A stretch of 64,000 bases of DNA from Chondrosia reniformis (lineage: Eukaryota > Porifera > Demospongiae > Chondrillida > Chondrillidae): positions 7,682,501-7,746,500 of the forward strand of contig OX359193.1 of assembly GCA_947172415.1 (NCBI GenBank), in the 5' to 3' direction. Position 1 is the first letter of the stretch. Every line of letters begins with the position of its first letter. Positions 1-11,400 of the stretch are shown here, one piece after another. Made by a program: the position numbers and the translations under genes. The notes below the pieces were generated by a model, which saw nothing but the letters and a program-made list of their open reading frames with translations, was not told the DNA's origin and did not search any database.

Positions 1-3000
1 AATTCTGTTTCGCCACCAGTTCAGACTTCAAGTTCTATTTCACCACCAGTTCAGACTTCAAATTCTACTTCCCTACCAGTACAGCCATTGGCTAAAAATG
101 CTGTATCTCAAGCTGAAAATACAATTGACAAGAGAATTTGTGTGTTGTGCAACAAACACGGTGATGGTCAGGATCACGTAAGCCTTGATTTGTGTGTTCT
201 GGTGTGTTAATGTAGTTGAGTTACGTATGTATGTCCACCAGATGTCCGGCCGTCTCCTCCCATGTGGCCTGTCGGAGTGGATCCACATCAGCTGTGCCTA
301 CTGGTCTGCTGAAGTATACGAGCTCACGAGCAGGCAACACCTGGGGATGCTCTTTGATGTACACACATCTATAAGTAGAGGGAGAGCAATGGTCAGTGTG
401 ATGACCCTAGTGATGAAATGTGTTTCCATGTTGACTGTCTTTGTAACCATAGCAATGTCATCATGTACGTACGTAATATTAGTTCTTATATTGACTGCAT
501 TATATTGTCTTGACTTGACTGGGAAAACCATTTAGCCAATGTAGGCCACATTCTGGGGCTCCCAGTATAAAGTACAAAATACACAAAAACAATAACCATA
601 AATAATAATAAAAATCTAATTGTCAGTTGTTTGATCAGAAACTGAAATCTTTAGTGGCAGAACTGCCCAACAGTCCACAAAAGAGTAGTACTAACAGGCC
701 CAACGTGTCACAATTCTGTTTTGTTGCCATAGCGATGTGATTTCTGCAAAGAATCAGGAGCCACTATTGGTTGCTGCTCCACAAAGTGTCAAAAGAGCTT
801 TCACTATCCTTGTGCCAGGCAGTGCCAATGTGTCTTCTTTATGGGCAAGCAGGTCTACTGTAGTGAGCATTCTGAGGCTGTCGTTGCAGAGAGGCAGGAA
901 TTTGTCCACTTGGATCCCTCCTTTGGCAGCAAGACACACTGTGTGGTGGATATGAACCCCACCAAGCACTACAGGAGGTTGATTACCTCACTGCCTCCCG
1001 CTAGTGTGTCAGTCAGAGTAGGTGAGCCACCAGTGTGCCGATGGTATGCTTAACAGTGTTTGGTGTATCAACATGCGCCAGTAGTGCTATGAAAAATCTA
1101 AGATACCATTTTCCTACATGCTATATGCCTATTCTGTAAAAGAGCCTATAGGGGAACTAAACCTGAAGAGAGCTTTGGATGAAGATACAGGAGTCTTTTC
1201 TTCCTTCTTTTCCCTGCTTTCATCTTCTTCTCCACTGGGTCAGACAGCCGTTTCTGGGAATTCCACCCTTCATCAGTGATCCTGGGAGTCTTTGTCTTTT
1301 TCTTTATCTTGATCTTCTGTGAATCCTTGGTATCCTATGCATGTCAGTGTATGTAAAATAGGGAACTTACATAAAATTACAAAACACAAGATTTATGAGA
1401 CTTTCAAGCCTATAGAGCTTTGGATAAGGATATGCTGATATGATTAAACCTACTTTCTTCCCTTTCTCTTTGTGTGTCTTCTTTAGGGTCCATGTTGGTA
1501 CACAGTTTAGGTGAGATGTGTCCTTTATCAAATGATGATGTTTCACATCTCATTCCCAACAAGTTCAAGTAAGTCTTTACCTCTTCTACCAGTCATGAGT
1601 TTTAGTAATACTTTGTTATATCATCAGAAGCTCCTGTCTCTTTTGGGACCTTCACCAACCTAATCAGCTAGGGAATTACTCTTTGCAAGTTAAGGCAATA
1701 TTGGATGATGGTGAAGATGAGATTGAAGTTGAGGTTGGGAACCCTGATCCAGGAGTAGATGACCCCTCCTTGTCCTTTAGCACTATCACAGCTACTGCTA
1801 CGGCAGAAGGACCTAGTGGTCCCAATGTTGTTAACCTTACATCTTCTGAAAATGGCCTTGGAACCTCCTCCGACCACGAGGAGGGAGACTTCACTGGACT
1901 TACTCTCAAACTAGAACAGTCAGCCACATCTACTACTCCTGTTGCCAAGCAACCCATTAAAACACTGATTGGCTCTTCAATGGATGGTTACAAGATCCCT
2001 AAACGTTCCTCCCAGCCGTCTCAGGCTACTCAATCAGGTACGAGTGCTGCCCAGTCCGGTACAGGTATTAGAAGGGAGGTCAGCTGCGCGGCCTCATCCA
2101 GTGTGCTGCTCAGTCGGTTCAAGCGAGGTCTTCCACTCCAACCAGAAGGTATAGTGTTCAGCTTGTGTGGGCCAGGAGGATTTGAGAGACACGGAACAGA
2201 TCTTAATGGTAAGTTCCAGGAACAATTGGTACATTATTCAGTAAGGTACTTGATCCTCATCTCCATAGAGATGTGGTCTGAGGTGGTTGGAAAGGTACAG
2301 TTTGGTCGCAGTCAGGTTGGTGTCGATCCACTGCCTTGTAATTCATTAAACGCTTTTGCTTTATTTGGCCTGGAGGAGCCATTTGTAATGCGGCTCTTGG
2401 AACAGCTGCCACAGGTAGAGAATTGCAAGAGGTATAGCTTCAAGTACTACAAACCATTTCGAAAGGGGAGCTGGGACAGAGTTAAAAAGGTACTCTTTTT
2501 ATATCTACTATTGCCCCTAAACAGACATAATCAATTGATCTTTGGAGCTTTGTCTGTATATATGCTTACCATAAGGAGCTGGTGCATCTCCTGTCGCTAA
2601 TAATTTATTACTTTAAATGTTCTGATGCAAGCATGTGTATTTGTGGATAATTTGTTTATGTAGAAACTAGTTCTCAATCCCAGTGGATCAGCGAGATCAG
2701 AGCCGTTCAAAGGACGAAACCCACCCGATATGTTTGGCTTCTTGATGTCCAAACTGCGTCCCAAAGCCCCTCAACCAGACATCTTTGCCTTGCAGAGTGC
2801 ACTGGAGGATGTCCCAGCTACTGGACAGTGAGGCTTCTTCTTCACAGTCTTTGCACTGGCTCACTCCTCTCTGTTCATACCTATAATGCCAAGCATAGAA
2901 GGGTTTCTTTTGAAAATATTATAGGGGGTGACAAAATGCAATCTTGTAAAATATTGAGGGGGAATACAAATTTCCCCTGCCCCCCTAGTTATGTTAAGAA

Positions 3001-4035
3001 TGACATATTGTTTATTTCTATAATAATATAATGATTGTTTAAAAGACTGAAATTTATAAGGATGGTCAGGCCAGTGAGATTTCTATGTGTTTGTGTGTAT
3101 ATGTAGTTACCTAAATTGTCCATGCTTGTACTACTTGTAGTAATTTCAAATCAGGAAATGTCCAAAGTCTCCCGCTTGCAATGAGATACAGGATACTCCA
3201 AAAAAACATAAAAGACACACTCTCAGTCCACAGGTGAACAGTTGTGGTAGCTTCTAATCAGCCACTATCTAATGTTCCATCAATCTGTCATCTGTTTAGT
3301 AGGTCAGAAATACATGGACTTGGCCTGTATGCTAAGAAAAGTATCAGTCCAGGTGATATGGTCATAGAGTACTCTGGAACTGTTATTAGATCAATCTTAA
3401 CTGACAAACGAGAAAAGTATTATGACAAAAAGGTTTGAAATTCTTAAAATCTGATGTGTCAACTCTATCTATGTGATTCACTCTTGTAGGGTATGGGGAC
3501 GTACATGTTTAAGATTGATGAAATGGATGTGGTTGACGCCACTATGTCTGGTAACGAAGCAAGATTTATCAATCATTCCTGTGAAGTACGCCTTGAGTTT
3601 TTCTGCGCTTGAGCTAACCAGATGAATTGTGTCCTTGTTCCCACTCTGTAGCCAAACTGTCACTCTAGAATCATTACCGTGGATGGTAGGAAGAAAATTA
3701 TGATATTTGCCTCACGAAGGTAGTTATATACCCATACAGTGCTTAATAAATATCCATGCAGAGCTTAGTTAGCATGATGAAAAATATCCTAAGGTTTTTA
3801 GTTATGCAACTATGATTCCAGTGAGGCTGGAAGTTAATAGTTAGTATGATTAATTAGTAGCCTACCACTGTTCTAACCTGGCTGGTATGAGGATAGTTGT
3901 TACTCCTCTCTACTGGTATCTTCCCTCAGGATAGTCCCAGGTGAAGAGATCACTTACGACTACAAGTTTCCTGTTGAAGATAATAAAATCCCTTGTTCCT
4001 GTGGAACTCCAAGATGCAGGAAATTTCTCAACTAG
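1..4035 (+). CDS. KMT2A/B-like: KMT2A/B (trithorax/MLL) histone H3K4 methyltransferase, C-terminal part
   Basis: Methylates histone H3 lysine 4 at promoters within a COMPASS-type complex. The 5' part lies off the left edge. Exons seen: 1-177, 242-391, 733-1017, ~1489-1568, 1628-2208, 2269-2489, 2664-2827, ~3242-3432, 3490-3585, 3652-3719, 3930-4035. In order they encode an extended PHD finger ([35 protein letters not shown]), FYRN ([11 protein letters not shown]), FYRC (from [12 protein letters not shown] to the region ending [11 protein letters not shown]), an LNPSGSAR segment as in MLL, then SET and post-SET. SET has HGLGLY, the [11 protein letters not shown] catalytic motif, YDYKFP and the terminal [13 protein letters not shown]. 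The SET sequence and the separated FYRN/FYRC favour KMT2A/B over KMT2C/D. Two junctions (1017 to ~1489 and 2827 to ~3242) do not close in phase with the sites chosen, so a short exon or another splice site is missing. Positions 1-85 hold a 27-bp coding repeat (SPPVQTS). Confidence 0.94.
1136..1250. repeat. Dispersed repeat family A, copy 1
   Basis: Located in a KMT2 intron. The stretch with GGAACTAAACCT, then AGAGCTTTGGATGAAGATAC and a pyrimidine-rich tail ending TTCTTCTCCACTGGG recurs near 21,992 and 40,258 with scattered substitutions. This is the pattern of an old short non-autonomous element. Termini are not resolved. Confidence 0.6.
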
Positions 4036-4314
4036 CATTTGACCCACTCACTTTTATTTACTCACACTGTAACAGAAAAGCACAGTTCTCTATTGTGTAT
4101 TGCATGTTAAGATACTTTTTTTACTGATTTACTTAGGGATCAATTAATTGACGTGATTAAGATCGTACACTGGCAGGCCTATATGTTTCTGTATCTTTGT
4201 CTGACACACGTGATGTCAAGCATCTGTACTCGGCGATGAGGAATCCGGTGTACATACATATCATTTACTTTTCTGCACCTTCAGTAATCTACATTTTATA
4301 GACGACGATTCAAA
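4036..4314. other. Intergenic spacer KMT2 to MCUR1-like
   Basis: A gap of 279 bp between two genes on the same strand. It must hold the KMT2 3' UTR and the next promoter. No ORF, repeat or clear TATA box was seen. Confidence 0.5.
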
Positions 4315-5915
4315 ATGGCTGCCGGACGTTTTTATCGTTTTTTTCAAGGTAAACATTGTGTAAGGAAACATGTAGCTATAGATTATGAGCTGTAGTTAAT
4401 CTAACAATATCTATTATGATGTTTCTATTATAGTTTACAGACAAACGAGCTTGGGAAGGACTCCCCGTAGCACAGGTCCAGTCTCTAGTTTTTTTATTGA
4501 TTCGTCTCTGGTCCTAAAAACTGGAACTTTGTTTAATAAATACTTATCCGATGTTAGTGGCTCGAAAGAAGAATATCATCCCAATCTGAAAACAACAGAT
4601 TTGACCGAAACAAACGCTGTTAGTCCTAACACTAGCGGTGTACCCCATTCGAACTCGGGTGCGGTCGGAGATCCCCCGTTCGACACGCACGAAGTGTTTC
4701 GTACGCTGAAACAGTCAGGTACGTAGCTAGTAACACTGAACCTCTAAAGTGTTGCGTAAGAGCTGATTTGTTTGTTTCTATTAGATGTGGATTACTGTTA
4801 TACATTTCCTAATATGTACATCAGATCAATAATGAATGATTTCAATTTTCTACACTTAACCATATGCAATGAAATCAGCCTCTACTATTATAGTGGCTTT
4901 GACAATGGCATGACCTAACTAGCTAGTTTGGGGAGATGGTCTCTGTAGGCCTACAGTTTCTCATTTAGTTAATATGGACGGATAAATCTCTCCTAGGAAT
5001 CCATATCGTAGAAAACGTTTTTGTGCAAGCATAATATTAGTAAAGGTGGTTTCTAAATCCTTTTCGTTTGTTCAATGTTCCTTTATTGAAGATATTACCT
5101 GTACATATCAGTTGGCATACAGCTAGTCACTTGTGTACATACATTAGTGCTATTGGCTTACAATGTCCTGCTCATAGGGTTCACAGAGAGCCAATCAGAA
5201 TCACTCTTGTTACTGTTGAGAAACACAATAGCAACTTCTATTCAGAGACAGGACCAGCCAATCAGATCAGATGTGGTGAGTTGCCATAGAAATGAGACTA
5301 CTTTCTGGCTACCCGAGTACTGTATTCTTATCAAGAAACTGATGATTGAGATATTGAGAAAGGAAATATCTTCAATCGCACATGTACTGGATCTCTTGGA
5401 GAAGACACAGATTTTAAGTTTAAGGACTCAAACAGATGATATGAAAATACAAATTAAAAGTTTAAAGGAAATGTTTCAGGTGAGCACTTCAATATACACT
5501 ATGTTCATTGACTTTATAAATTGATATGTCTCTAGGAGGAAATGGTAAAGGTTAAATCAGGAATCAGCCTAGATTTCAATTTGGAGAAGTCAAGGATACG
5601 AGAGGAGGTTAGTGCATAGTCATTGCTGTACAAACATATGTTATAATGATATTGGATACAGGCCTCTCAACTCAATCAAGCTATTCGCGACACTCAGAAC
5701 AGAATAGGAACGTCTGTGGCAGAGTTGAGAACTCAGATTGAAGCTCAAAAATTAGAATTGATCAAATATTTAGCAGGTATGTATTGAAGTGTGTCAGTTC
5801 ATGTAAGCTCCTGTTGTGGGGACCTTTCACCTCCTCTCTCTGTACAGGTGGAATAGCTACCATATTTACCTTGATGTTATCAGTTGTATTAGGAATGTGG
5901 AGATTGAGCAAATAA
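4315..5915 (+). CDS. MCUR1/CCDC90B-like: MCUR1/CCDC90-family mitochondrial coiled-coil membrane protein
   Basis: Family members sit in the inner mitochondrial membrane; MCUR1 supports the calcium uniporter, while CCDC90B is less defined. Six exons (4315-4348, 4434-4718, 5178-5479, 5536-5607, 5662-5776, 5848-5915) close in phase to 291 aa. The N-terminus (MAAGRFYRFFQ, basic and aromatic, no acids) fits a mitochondrial presequence. The family hallmark FDTHEVFRTLKQSGF is followed by QSESLLLLL, a long coiled coil with LEKTQILSLR and DFNLEKSRIREE, and a single C-terminal transmembrane helix (GIATIFTLMLSVVLGMW) with a short RLSK tail. The sequence does not separate MCUR1 from CCDC90B. Start chosen at the first ATG, in AAAATGGCTGCC. 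Confidence 0.88.
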
Positions 5916-6065
5916 AAAGAAGATATTTTAGAAATACAGATAACTATTGTAGATAACTATTATTTTATGATTTTAGACATGTTGCTAATACCTGTTTAAT
6001 TATTGCCAATTTGTACTTATTGTTGTCATGGAAACAGTTTCAGCACCATAGTTATTTGCACTAAA

Positions 6066-7114
6066 ATGGGTTTAAGTAGTTCAGTTTTCACAGAAGAGGA
6101 GCTCTTAATGTATGAGGTGAGTGTAAGTCTGCTGGAGACTGACAGAGTATAATGATTTAAGTATCTTATCTCTCTGATCTACAGGAGCTGACATTTCTCA
6201 ACAGAGCAGAAATATTACAGTGAGTTGTGCTATATCTTTATGTACTAGAAATGAGGTATCCTTATTTAGAGGTGTGTACCACCAAGCACATTCTATTAGA
6301 TCATAGATGGCATCTTTGTATTCTCTTCATTTCAGTGCTTATAAGCGATTTGTGGAACTTTGCCCCAACAATTGTGATCCTAAGACATCAAAGGTTGCCA
6401 TCGCTAAAGTAGCCAAATGTCTGAGCTCATTAAAAGTATGTATACAGCCAGGTTTGTTGTTACATATTAAGCAGTAGTAATGCTTCCCCTTTTCTATAGG
6501 AAAACCCATTTGCTGTACAAATTTGCAATGTATTTAGCAGTTCTGAAGACGGTCACCTGACTTTTGTGGACTTTCTAGATATGGTTTCTGTGTTCAACCC
6601 AAAGGTAAATCATGTGACCATCAGATGAATATCATGTGACAGTGTAGAGCTCGTATATAGTGTGAGAAAAGCATCAAGATTCATTGGGGATTTCAAATTT
6701 TTGGTGAGAAATAAGTTGTTATAATCGTAATGATGCATTTCAAGTAAATGTTTTATATGCAGATCTAAATCAAGATGGCTACCTGTGTGCTGATGACATT
6801 GAACGAGTGCTGGCTCTCCTGACCAACAGGAGAATTCCTAATAGGATCTCAATGGCCATAATTAATGAAGTATGGTGCTTAAAAAGCATCCCTTACAACT
6901 TCCCATAGTAACCAACTAATTTTTGATTAGATCTTCAAAAAAACTGAAGTCCAAGGTAATCGACTCCTGTCATATAATGAGTTTGAGAGACGTCTCTTCA
7001 AATCTGACTCTTTCCACAAGTAAGTATATATATACCACAGATATTGGCTTGATGGACTAATAATTAAAATTGCATTTATATTTTTACAGGAAATTCACCT
7101 TCCATTTGGAATAG
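6066..7114 (+). CDS. CIB-like: Calcium- and integrin-binding (CIB) family EF-hand protein
   Basis: CIB proteins bind integrin tails, kinases or mechanotransduction channels through a hydrophobic pocket. Eight exons (6066-6116, 6185-6219, 6336-6435, 6500-6604, 6661-6703, 6763-6869, 6931-7019, 7090-7114) close in phase to 184 aa, close to the usual ~190. The start MGLSSS has Gly2 and Ser6, consistent with N-myristoylation. Family blocks are ELTFLNRAEIL, AYKRFVELCP, NPFAVQICNVFSS and LTFVDFLDMVSVF. The third EF loop (DLNQDGYLCADD) is canonical with Asp at position 12, as in CIB1. The fourth loop (EVQGNRLLSYNE) lacks the Asp at position 1 and the central Gly, so it may not bind metal. Which CIB paralog this matches is not resolved. 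It lies tail-to-tail with PPIE, 96 bp apart. Confidence 0.88.
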
Positions 7115-7210
7115 ACACAATTCAAATGGCATCCCATAATGTCAGTATATATTGATGTTAGAGTAACACATGAAATTGAACAAAAAGTAATAAAATTAAC
7201 GTCAGTCAAA

Positions 7211-8113
7211 TCATGTTTCTCCGCAGTCTACTATGACTACAGGCCTGCTTGTCTGGCCAGATTGAGTTCCAACTTTCTCCATTTTGGCCAGTATCTCCGT
7301 TCCATTCACTACCTCACCAAACACCACATGCTTCCCATCCAACCACTCAGTCTTCTCCAAAGATATAAAAAATTGTGATCCGTTTGTATCTGGACCACTG
7401 TTGGCCATGGACAAGATGCCTCGTTTTTTGTGTTTCAGAGTGAAGTTCTCATCTGCAAACTTGGTACCAAAGATTGATTTGCCTCCAGTGCCATTTCCTT
7501 TTGTAAAGTCCCCGCCTTGACACATAAATTGTGGGATAATGCGATGAAAGGTGGATCCCTTGTAGCCATAACCCTTTTCGCCTGTGCAGAGTGCTAAGAA
7601 ATTCTCACATGTACGAGGTACTATATCTGAACGCAGCTCCATCACAATACGACCAGCTAACTCAGATCCTATTTTAATCTTCATAAAAACTCTCGGATTT
7701 TGTTTCGGTCTCTTTGCCTCAGGTTCTTCATCAGTTGCTCCACTTTCCACAGTCTTCTCCTCTTCTGCCGGGGGCTCTCCCCCCTCCCCTTCCAAGGCGT
7801 GGTCCTTCAGCCACTTGTCCTCAGACCAAACAGGTTTGTGACTCCTTAAATTAATCTTCATCGGTCTGGCTACGCTGACGCGAATAGTTCGACCATACAG
7901 CTCAGATTCGCTCATATTATCGATAGCTGCTGCTGCGTCTTCGACGCTTTCGTATTCCACGAATCCAAATCCTCTGTGTTTTTGCGATTCGTAATCCAAT
8001 GGAATAGTGATATCTGTAATGTCACCAAACGGAATGAATGCATTATGCAATATCTTTTCGTCAATTTCTTCTGAAAGGCCTCCAACGTAGACTACTCGCT
8101 TGTTGGCGGCCAT
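7211..8113 (-). CDS. PPIE: Peptidyl-prolyl isomerase E (cyclophilin E), RRM plus cyclophilin
   Basis: A nuclear prolyl isomerase of the spliceosome; in vertebrates it also binds the third PHD finger of MLL1. The single uninterrupted frame gives 300 aa from ATG 8113 ([12 protein letters not shown]); the open frame extends three codons upstream only to a non-ATG codon. The N-terminal RRM has RNP2 (VVYVGGL) and RNP1 (HRGFGFVEY). An acidic linker follows, then a full cyclophilin domain with [16 protein letters not shown] (catalytic Arg and Gln), [25 protein letters not shown], the Trp of [13 protein letters not shown] and the C-terminal VDCG. Every other well-defined gene here has introns, so intron loss or replacement by a retrocopy is likely. 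The frame and catalytic residues are intact, and upstream sequence looks like a normal divergent promoter. Confidence 0.97.
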   Translation of the reverse strand: MAANKRVVYVGGLSEEIDEKILHNAFIPFGDITDITIPLDYESQKHRGFGFVEYESVEDAAAAIDNMSESELYGRTIRVSVARPMKINLRSHKPVWSEDKWLKDHALEGEGGEPPAEEEKTVESGATDEEPEAKRPKQNPRVFMKIKIGSELAGRIVMELRSDIVPRTCENFLALCTGEKGYGYKGSTFHRIIPQFMCQGGDFTKGNGTGGKSIFGTKFADENFTLKHKKRGILSMANSGPDTNGSQFFISLEKTEWLDGKHVVFGEVVNGTEILAKMEKVGTQSGQTSRPVVIVDCGET

Positions 8114-8468
8114 TTTATACACTCAACTAATTTACAGAATTTTACGGAGCTGATGTGAAATTTCGGATACCTCCATCAGACTTCATCGGTTCAAGAAATT
8201 CCTTTTTACCGAAGTCTAAAGAGCTTACAGTGGAAAAGGAGAAGGCGAGACCGCTTTTTCAGTCTTAAAGGTAAGCGAAGGCAAAATGCTTTCAAATTCT
8301 ATTCATCTAACCTTTAAATGAATTAATTAGCTCTTTCAAGTACGTAATATTGTGAAGGCCATATGTGGTACAGCCGCCAATATAAAAGATAATTCACGAT
8401 AACATCAAATTAGTTAGTTAGCTGGTGTGAAACCGTTTAACCACATTCTTATACAAGAAAATCTGAAG
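8114..8468. promoter_or_regulatory. Shared divergent promoter region, PPIE and PEWK-repeat gene
   Basis: The 355 bp between the two start codons must contain both promoters. The PPIE start lies in AAAATGGCCGCC, resembling a YY1-type element over the start codon. No TATA box is evident at a convincing distance on either side. Confidence 0.5.
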
Positions 8469-11400
8469 ATGTTTAAGTTTCTTAAGTTTTCTCGAAAGAA
8501 ATCTGGCGACGCAGAAGGCGAAAGGAAGGTTTGTTCGATTCCTTTGAATATGTACTTACTCTGCAAAACAAAGAGAATTTTTTAATCATAGATATTCCAG
8601 TTAGCGTAGCTTTTATAAATCTAAAGAATTGTATGGTTTTGCTATATAAAGCAGCCTCCGCGGTAATCTCAAGTTAAATAATTGTCACTCCGTGGATGCT
8701 TATTTAGTTCAGCGGGCGCCTAACTGTAGCTAGCGAGTGCCAATTGAGTAATGTACTACGCGTTGTGCATCTCTGCTAGAAGCGTTTTAGCCTTAATAAG
8801 GTAGTGTTCATATTGATCTGTGAAGGAGGATTGTCTGTTTTGTGGCTTCTATGTTGCTATGTTGGGTAAAGGCGACTACATTAGAGGTGATGTAAGTGGA
8901 ATAAAAAGAGCCATCCTAATGTCCTCATCTCTGTTAAGGAAATCCAAAAGTACTACTGTTCCACACTTCAAACACATATTCTTTTGAAATAGTAATCACA
9001 GACTGTCAGTCCTCTGAAATGGAGGTATAGGATAAGAGTGTGTAGATATTATAGCTTGGGTTGGATAGGATGGGATAAGAGTATGTAGATATTATAGCTT
9101 GGGTTGGATAGGATGGGATAAGAGTGTAGATATTATAGCTTGGGTTGGATAGGATGGAATAAGAGTGTGTAGATATTATAGCTTGGGTTGGATAGGATGG
9201 AATAAGAGTGTCTAGATATTATAGCTTGGGTTGGATAGGATGGAATAAGAGTATGTAGATATTATAGCTTGGGTTACTTAAGGACTGTGTGTGCATAAGT
9301 AGACAGCTGTCATTGTTACCAATGCATGCACGCATTGGTTTCTTAAATACTTTTTCAGATCACCTGTACACCTGTTGTGACAACTAGTCTGATTATGTTG
9401 TTTTGATAGGCAATAGTGGTCATGAGACGTTTTTCATTTTTAGACTCAAGAAATTCATTTAGCCCTAAAACTCTTCATAAATTGCTGTTGAGTATAAAGA
9501 AAGACAAAGTGATATACGCAACTCTAGTAAATGAATTAAATCATAAAATTAGTTTGTCAATTTATTTGTTTCTTATAATTGATGGTTCTGATGACAACCG
9601 TTTTGTTAATAATATGCTATACAACCAGCAAATGAACTTTGATAGTTAGAGGTGACTCATTATTAAAGTAACTTTCACTTTTAGTTCTGTCCTTCCTAAT
9701 TTGTGTATTGTATAATTAGATTAGTCAGAGTAATGTATTATATAATGCCATAATGCATTATATCCTTAGTACAATTATTAATCTGTATTATTCATGATAC
9801 ATATAATTTGATTATGCACTTCAATTAGGTGTCATCCAGAAGATCAACTTCAAAGAGAAGATCGAGCCACGCCTTTAGTCCCACCCTCAGACTTTCAGAG
9901 GTCCCCTCCGACATCCTTCCTCTACCGACCATTTCAAGTAGCCACACTACACCCTGTTGTAAGTCCTACCTCTCTCTCACCTCAGCATGCACTATATGGT
10001 GTGGTTATAGTATTCTACGTATATATTTGTAGTCTTAGAGTCGACAGATACAATGGACAACAGGGATTTGGATGCTGTGGTGTCCACTAATGGTGACACT
10101 AAAGAGAAAATATCTTTTTCAGATGAAGAAAAGTGTTCTCCAACCCCAGAAACACCAGAAGTGGGTAGTCCTCAAACGTCTGTTACTGACTATTAGTCTG
10201 TTTTAGTCTAATTGAATCATGCACACCTTTCTCAGTGTCAGTGTTATGAGTCAATAGTGTAGTTGTTATAATCACATACGTGCTTATAATCACATACATG
10301 CTTATAATCACATACGTGCTGCCAGACTACAATTTGTGCCACTAATGATTCTCCAATGTTGTCATTTATTTGCATTTTTTGTATTCTTACAGCTTGAGCT
10401 AGATTTGGAAGCACTGAACAAGTTTAAGGAACTCTATGGAATAGATCTGACTGATTTAGATTTTGATGATGTGCAGGCCAGACCTCGCTTGGACAGTACA
10501 GTCCAGAAAAGTAAAGTAGTTGCAGTCCAGCAAGATAAGACCCAGCGACGACTACCCACCAAAGTTGCTGACAGACTTGGCACGCTGTACCCACAGCACC
10601 GGAAGACTCTTAAGATGATGTCTGTCCCCAATGAAGAGGGGGCTTCCCCCAACTCTCACTACGCTTCCCAGAAGAGTGCTCCTGAAGCAGTGCAGAGAGT
10701 ACCGGAAGAAGATGTGAGTGCACACACAATTACAATTCCACTTGTTCATTATATTAGGAAAGCTATGTATCATTTTTAGGTGAGAACTCGCCTTGGGATT
10801 GGTTTAGGAAATCCCCTTGCCGGCCTGGCTTCAGTAATGAAAGGTGGTTTGCTGAAGAAGAGTCCCAAATCCTCTCCAAGCACTGGTCGTAAGGCACCTA
10901 TTGTCTCTGCAAAACCAGCCAAGAAGCCGCCAGTGAGCACGCCTCCTAAGTCAAGTAAGCCCTCAGCAGAGAATGGCAGTGAACGGGTGACATCAACGCC
11001 AAAGGGGGTTTCCAAAGCTCCCCCGCTGATCTCACCAAAGGCAACACCAGAGAAGGAGTTGTCAACCTCTGGTTCCATGAATGATATTACCCCTCTCTTT
11101 CCACAAGGTGGGTCTCACTTATTTGACGAAGATGAATTAGACAAACTATTTACTAAAACGGAAGCAGAAAAAGAAGCTCTTCCTGTTACTCCAGAAGAGC
11201 CTGCCATCCCAGAGTGGAAGAAGAGATTAGAGGAGAGAAGAGCAGCGAGAGCAGCTGAAAATACCGCAAAACCCAAACCTGAAGAACCTAAACCCAAACC
11301 AGCAGCATTCAAGCCCAAACTAGCAAAGGAACCCAAGCCCGAACCAAAGGAACCCAAGCCCGAACCAAAGGAACCCAAGCCCGAACCAAAGGAACCCAAG

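Noticed and set aside
9416..9649. 77-codon ORF in intron 1 of the PEWK gene
   Set aside because: AT-rich, unrecognised and inside a well-supported intron; no splice sites join it in frame to the neighbours.
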